DNA of 64,000 bases from RBG-13-68-16 sp041494245 (lineage in GTDB: Bacteria; Acidobacteriota; Thermoanaerobaculia; Thermoanaerobaculales; Thermoanaerobaculaceae). The notes under the pieces were generated by a model, which ran no database searches, was not told the DNA's origin, and saw only the letters and a list, made by a program, of their open reading frames with translations. Below, in pieces: positions 62,301 through 64,000 of this stretch. Where the stretch lies: the NCBI GenBank assembly GCA_041494245.1, contig JBGQAK010000019.1:7435-71434 (forward strand). Direction: 5' to 3'. The stretch's first letter is position 1. Every line of letters starts with the position of its first letter. The translations under genes were made by a program, and so were the position numbers.

Positions 62301-63620
62301 CTACAACCCCATCGAGCGAAGCACCTTGCGGGGGTCGCCGCTGCCCAGCCGCTTGACCAGGCGCTTCATTTCGCCGTACTGCCGCAGCAGGCGGTTGACC
62401 TCCTCCACCGTGGTGCCGGCCCCGCGGGCGATCCGCTTCCGGCGCGATCCGTTGATGACGTCGGGGCGGCGGCGCTCGATCGGGGTCATCGAGCAGATGA
62501 TGGCCTCGAAGCGCCCCAGCTTCTTGTCGTCCACCTGCGGGCCCTTGAGCGCCTTGGCGCCCGGCAGCAGGTCAACCAGCTGGTTCAGGAGGTCGCCTCC
62601 GCGCATCTGCTTGAGCTGGTCGCGCAGGTCGTTGAGGTCGAACCCTTCCTTCTTGAGCTTGCGCTCCAGTTCCGCGGCCTTCTTCTCGTCCACCGTCGCC
62701 TGGGCCTTTTCGAAGAACGTCTGCATGTCGCCGAGCCCCAGGATGCGCGCCGCCATGCGGTCTGGGTGGAACACCTCCAGGTCCTCCAGGCGCTCGCCCA
62801 CCCCTACCAGGCGGATCGGCTTCCCGGCCACCGAGACCACCGAGAGCGCCGCCCCGCCGCGCGCGTCGCCGTCCAGCTTGGTGAGGATCACGCCCGAGAG
62901 CGGCAGGCGCGCCGAGAACGCCTCTGTCTGCTTGACTGCGTCCTGGCCGGTCATGGCGTCCGCCACGAACAGCACCTCGCTCGGCGAGAGGATGCCGTGC
63001 AGCTCGGTGAGCTCGGCCATCAGCTCGTCGTCCACGTGGAGCCGCCCCGCGGTGTCGAACACGATCACCTCGAACCCCTTGCGGCGGGCCTCCACGAGGG
63101 CGGCGCGGGCGATCTCCGGAGGCGACGGCCAGGCGCGCGTGTCGAGCACCGGCAGCCCGGCCTGCGCGCCGAGCTGCTCGAGCTGCTCGCGAGCCGCCGG
63201 CCGCTGGGTGTCCGCCGGCACGAGCAGGACGTGCTTGCCCAGCTTCGCCTTGATGAACACGCCGAGCTTGGCGGCCGTGGTGGTCTTCCCTGTCCCTTGC
63301 AGCCCGACCAGCATCAGCGGCGCCGGGAACCCCTTGAACTTGAGCGGGCGCTCCTGGCCGCCCAGCAGGCGCGTGAGCTCATCGTGGACGATCTTGAGCA
63401 CCTGCTGGGCCGGGGTCAGGGAGGTCAGGACCTCTTTGCCCAGGGAGCGCTCCCGCACCCTGCTTGTGAAGTCTTTCACAACTGGCAGCGCCACGTCAGC
63501 GGCCAGCAACGCGCGCCGGATCTCGGCCAGGGCGTCGTCCACATGCTTCTCGGTGAGGTGCCCCTCGCCCCGCAGCGTCTTGAAGACCTTCTGCAGCCGG
63601 TCGGAGATCGCTTCGAGCAT
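62301..63620 (-). CDS. ffh: Signal recognition particle protein Ffh (SRP54)
   Basis: A 439-aa SRP GTPase that targets membrane proteins co-translationally. G-domain motifs are GLQGTGKTTTAAKL (G1), DTQRPAAREQL, DTAGRLHVDDELMAEL (G3) and TKLDGDARGGAAL (G4). The C-terminal M domain has the RNA-binding SRRKRIARGAGTTVEEVNRLL. It ends at VLRSMGL without the longer Met-rich tail of some Ffh proteins. The ATG at 63620 follows GGGAGG; upstream frame is repeat edge. ffh-rpsP order is common. Confidence 0.98.
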   Translation of the reverse strand: MLEAISDRLQKVFKTLRGEGHLTEKHVDDALAEIRRALLAADVALPVVKDFTSRVRERSLGKEVLTSLTPAQQVLKIVHDELTRLLGGQERPLKFKGFPAPLMLVGLQGTGKTTTAAKLGVFIKAKLGKHVLLVPADTQRPAAREQLEQLGAQAGLPVLDTRAWPSPPEIARAALVEARRKGFEVIVFDTAGRLHVDDELMAELTELHGILSPSEVLFVADAMTGQDAVKQTEAFSARLPLSGVILTKLDGDARGGAALSVVSVAGKPIRLVGVGERLEDLEVFHPDRMAARILGLGDMQTFFEKAQATVDEKKAAELERKLKKEGFDLNDLRDQLKQMRGGDLLNQLVDLLPGAKALKGPQVDDKKLGRFEAIICSMTPIERRRPDVINGSRRKRIARGAGTTVEEVNRLLRQYGEMKRLVKRLGSGDPRKVLRSMGL

Positions 63621-63639
63621 GCCCCTCCCAGGGAGGTGG

Positions 63640-63645
63640 AGTCTA
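63640..63645 (-). promoter_or_regulatory. -10 box TAGACT of the ffh operon
   Basis: TAGACT on the minus strand, 19 nt before the ffh ATG, leaving room for the GGGAGG Shine-Dalgarno sequence. It lies at the edge of repeat copy D. Confidence 0.45.
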
Positions 63646-64000
63646 CCTCCCAATGCCCCACCCCTCAAGCCAGCCCGTCTTTATTGCACTCCGTGCACCG
63701 TTCTTCTTTGCCCCACGGGCTCGGAACCTGGCTTTCTCTGCCACTACGTGGCGTTTCTTGATTTGCCGGTCCCGCGGGTGGCTGGGTGCGGTCTTGCGTC
63801 TCCCCATCCGCTGCGGCCGCACGCTCCTCCGCCCGCGACTGGAGGGCGCGATCCGCGGCGGGGCCCCTCGGCGTTCGCAGGAAGCCACGCCGCCGTCTCC
63901 CCAACGCGGCTCGCGCGTCCGGTGCCCGCGGGCTCCGGAGAGATGGGCCACCCGCGGCACCGGCGATTGAAGCCCCCCACCCTTAGGCTAGAGGCATCAA
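63646..64000. repeat. Mosaic dispersed repeat, copy D (continues past the window)
   Basis: No gene is supported. Same orientation as copy A. A CCACTACGTGG box lies at about 63740, CCGGTCCCGCGGGTGGC at 63766-63782, then the GTCTCCCC-bounded module absent from copy A. The 106-nt core (63895-64000) follows, with one difference from 1883-1988 and an inverted palindromic unit at 63947-63963. The window ends inside the element, so its full length is unknown. Confidence 0.85.

Overview
The window is GC-rich DNA from a Gram-negative bacterium: there is a TonB-dependent receptor, several lipobox lipoproteins, an O-antigen-ligase-like protein and a System I cytochrome c maturation cluster. The CarboxypepD_reg/Oar-type TonB receptor, the DUF2298 membrane protein and the extended CcmF would fit Acidobacteriota or a related deep lineage; this is inference from gene content, not a placement. 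Genes are packed tightly. Many neighbours overlap by ATGA/GTGA/TTGA, which suggests translational coupling. No rRNA, CRISPR array, transposase or prophage was seen.

Layout. 0-9.5 kb: a 5'-truncated DUF2298 protein, then a minus-strand block of isoprenoid and DNA-repair genes (dxs, ispA, xseB, xseA), an O-antigen-ligase-like protein and a Trm112-like zinc protein, then a glycosyltransferase. 9.5-20.9 kb: a TetR regulator with its own palindromic operator, a TonB receptor, and a lipid/acyl-CoA cluster (FabG-like SDR, KASIII-like protein lacking the usual His and Asn, acyl-CoA ligase, SCP2-type thiolase, three alpha/beta hydrolases). 20.9-24.5 kb: a four-gene corrinoid methyl-transfer operon on the minus strand (corrinoid protein, homocysteine methyltransferase, MetH-type activation protein, MttB-family methyltransferase). 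It looks like a split methionine synthase in which an MttB-type amine demethylase replaces the methyl-folate module. 25.4-32.7 kb: a bifunctional PBP, a Pit phosphate transporter facing its DUF47 partner, a thioredoxin-like lipoprotein and a large glycosyltransferase-like membrane protein. 32.9-39.7 kb: ccmABCDEF (CcmE is the CxxxY type), a LON-domain protein and an unknown protein. 40.3-51.7 kb, minus strand: a methyltransferase, rplI/DUF2232/rpsR/rpsF, pth, rplY, prs, tRNA-Gln(UUG), spoVG, ispE, a lipoprotein in the lolB position, a TPR protein and a secreted beta-rich protein. 51.7-56.4 kb: queG, a Rieske protein, a coiled-coil lipoprotein behind a near-consensus promoter with a ~200-nt leader, and an overlapping L,D-transpeptidase trio. 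56.5-63.6 kb, minus strand: a TPR protein, rnhB, rplS, trmD, rimM, khpA, rpsP, ffh.

Three kinds of non-coding structure stand out. (1) A dispersed mosaic repeat family of short palindromic units occupies the four large gaps (1.8-2.4, 24.6-25.4, 39.7-40.3 and 63.65-64.0 kb); a 106-nt core differs at one position between two copies 62 kb apart. (2) Degenerate heptanucleotide tracts (consensus NCAGGGN, or CCCCGRG) lie between genes of the lipid cluster and are also translated inside three proteins. (3) TAnnnT -10 boxes sit 6-8 nt before several start codons, as expected of leaderless mRNAs, including one back-to-back pair.
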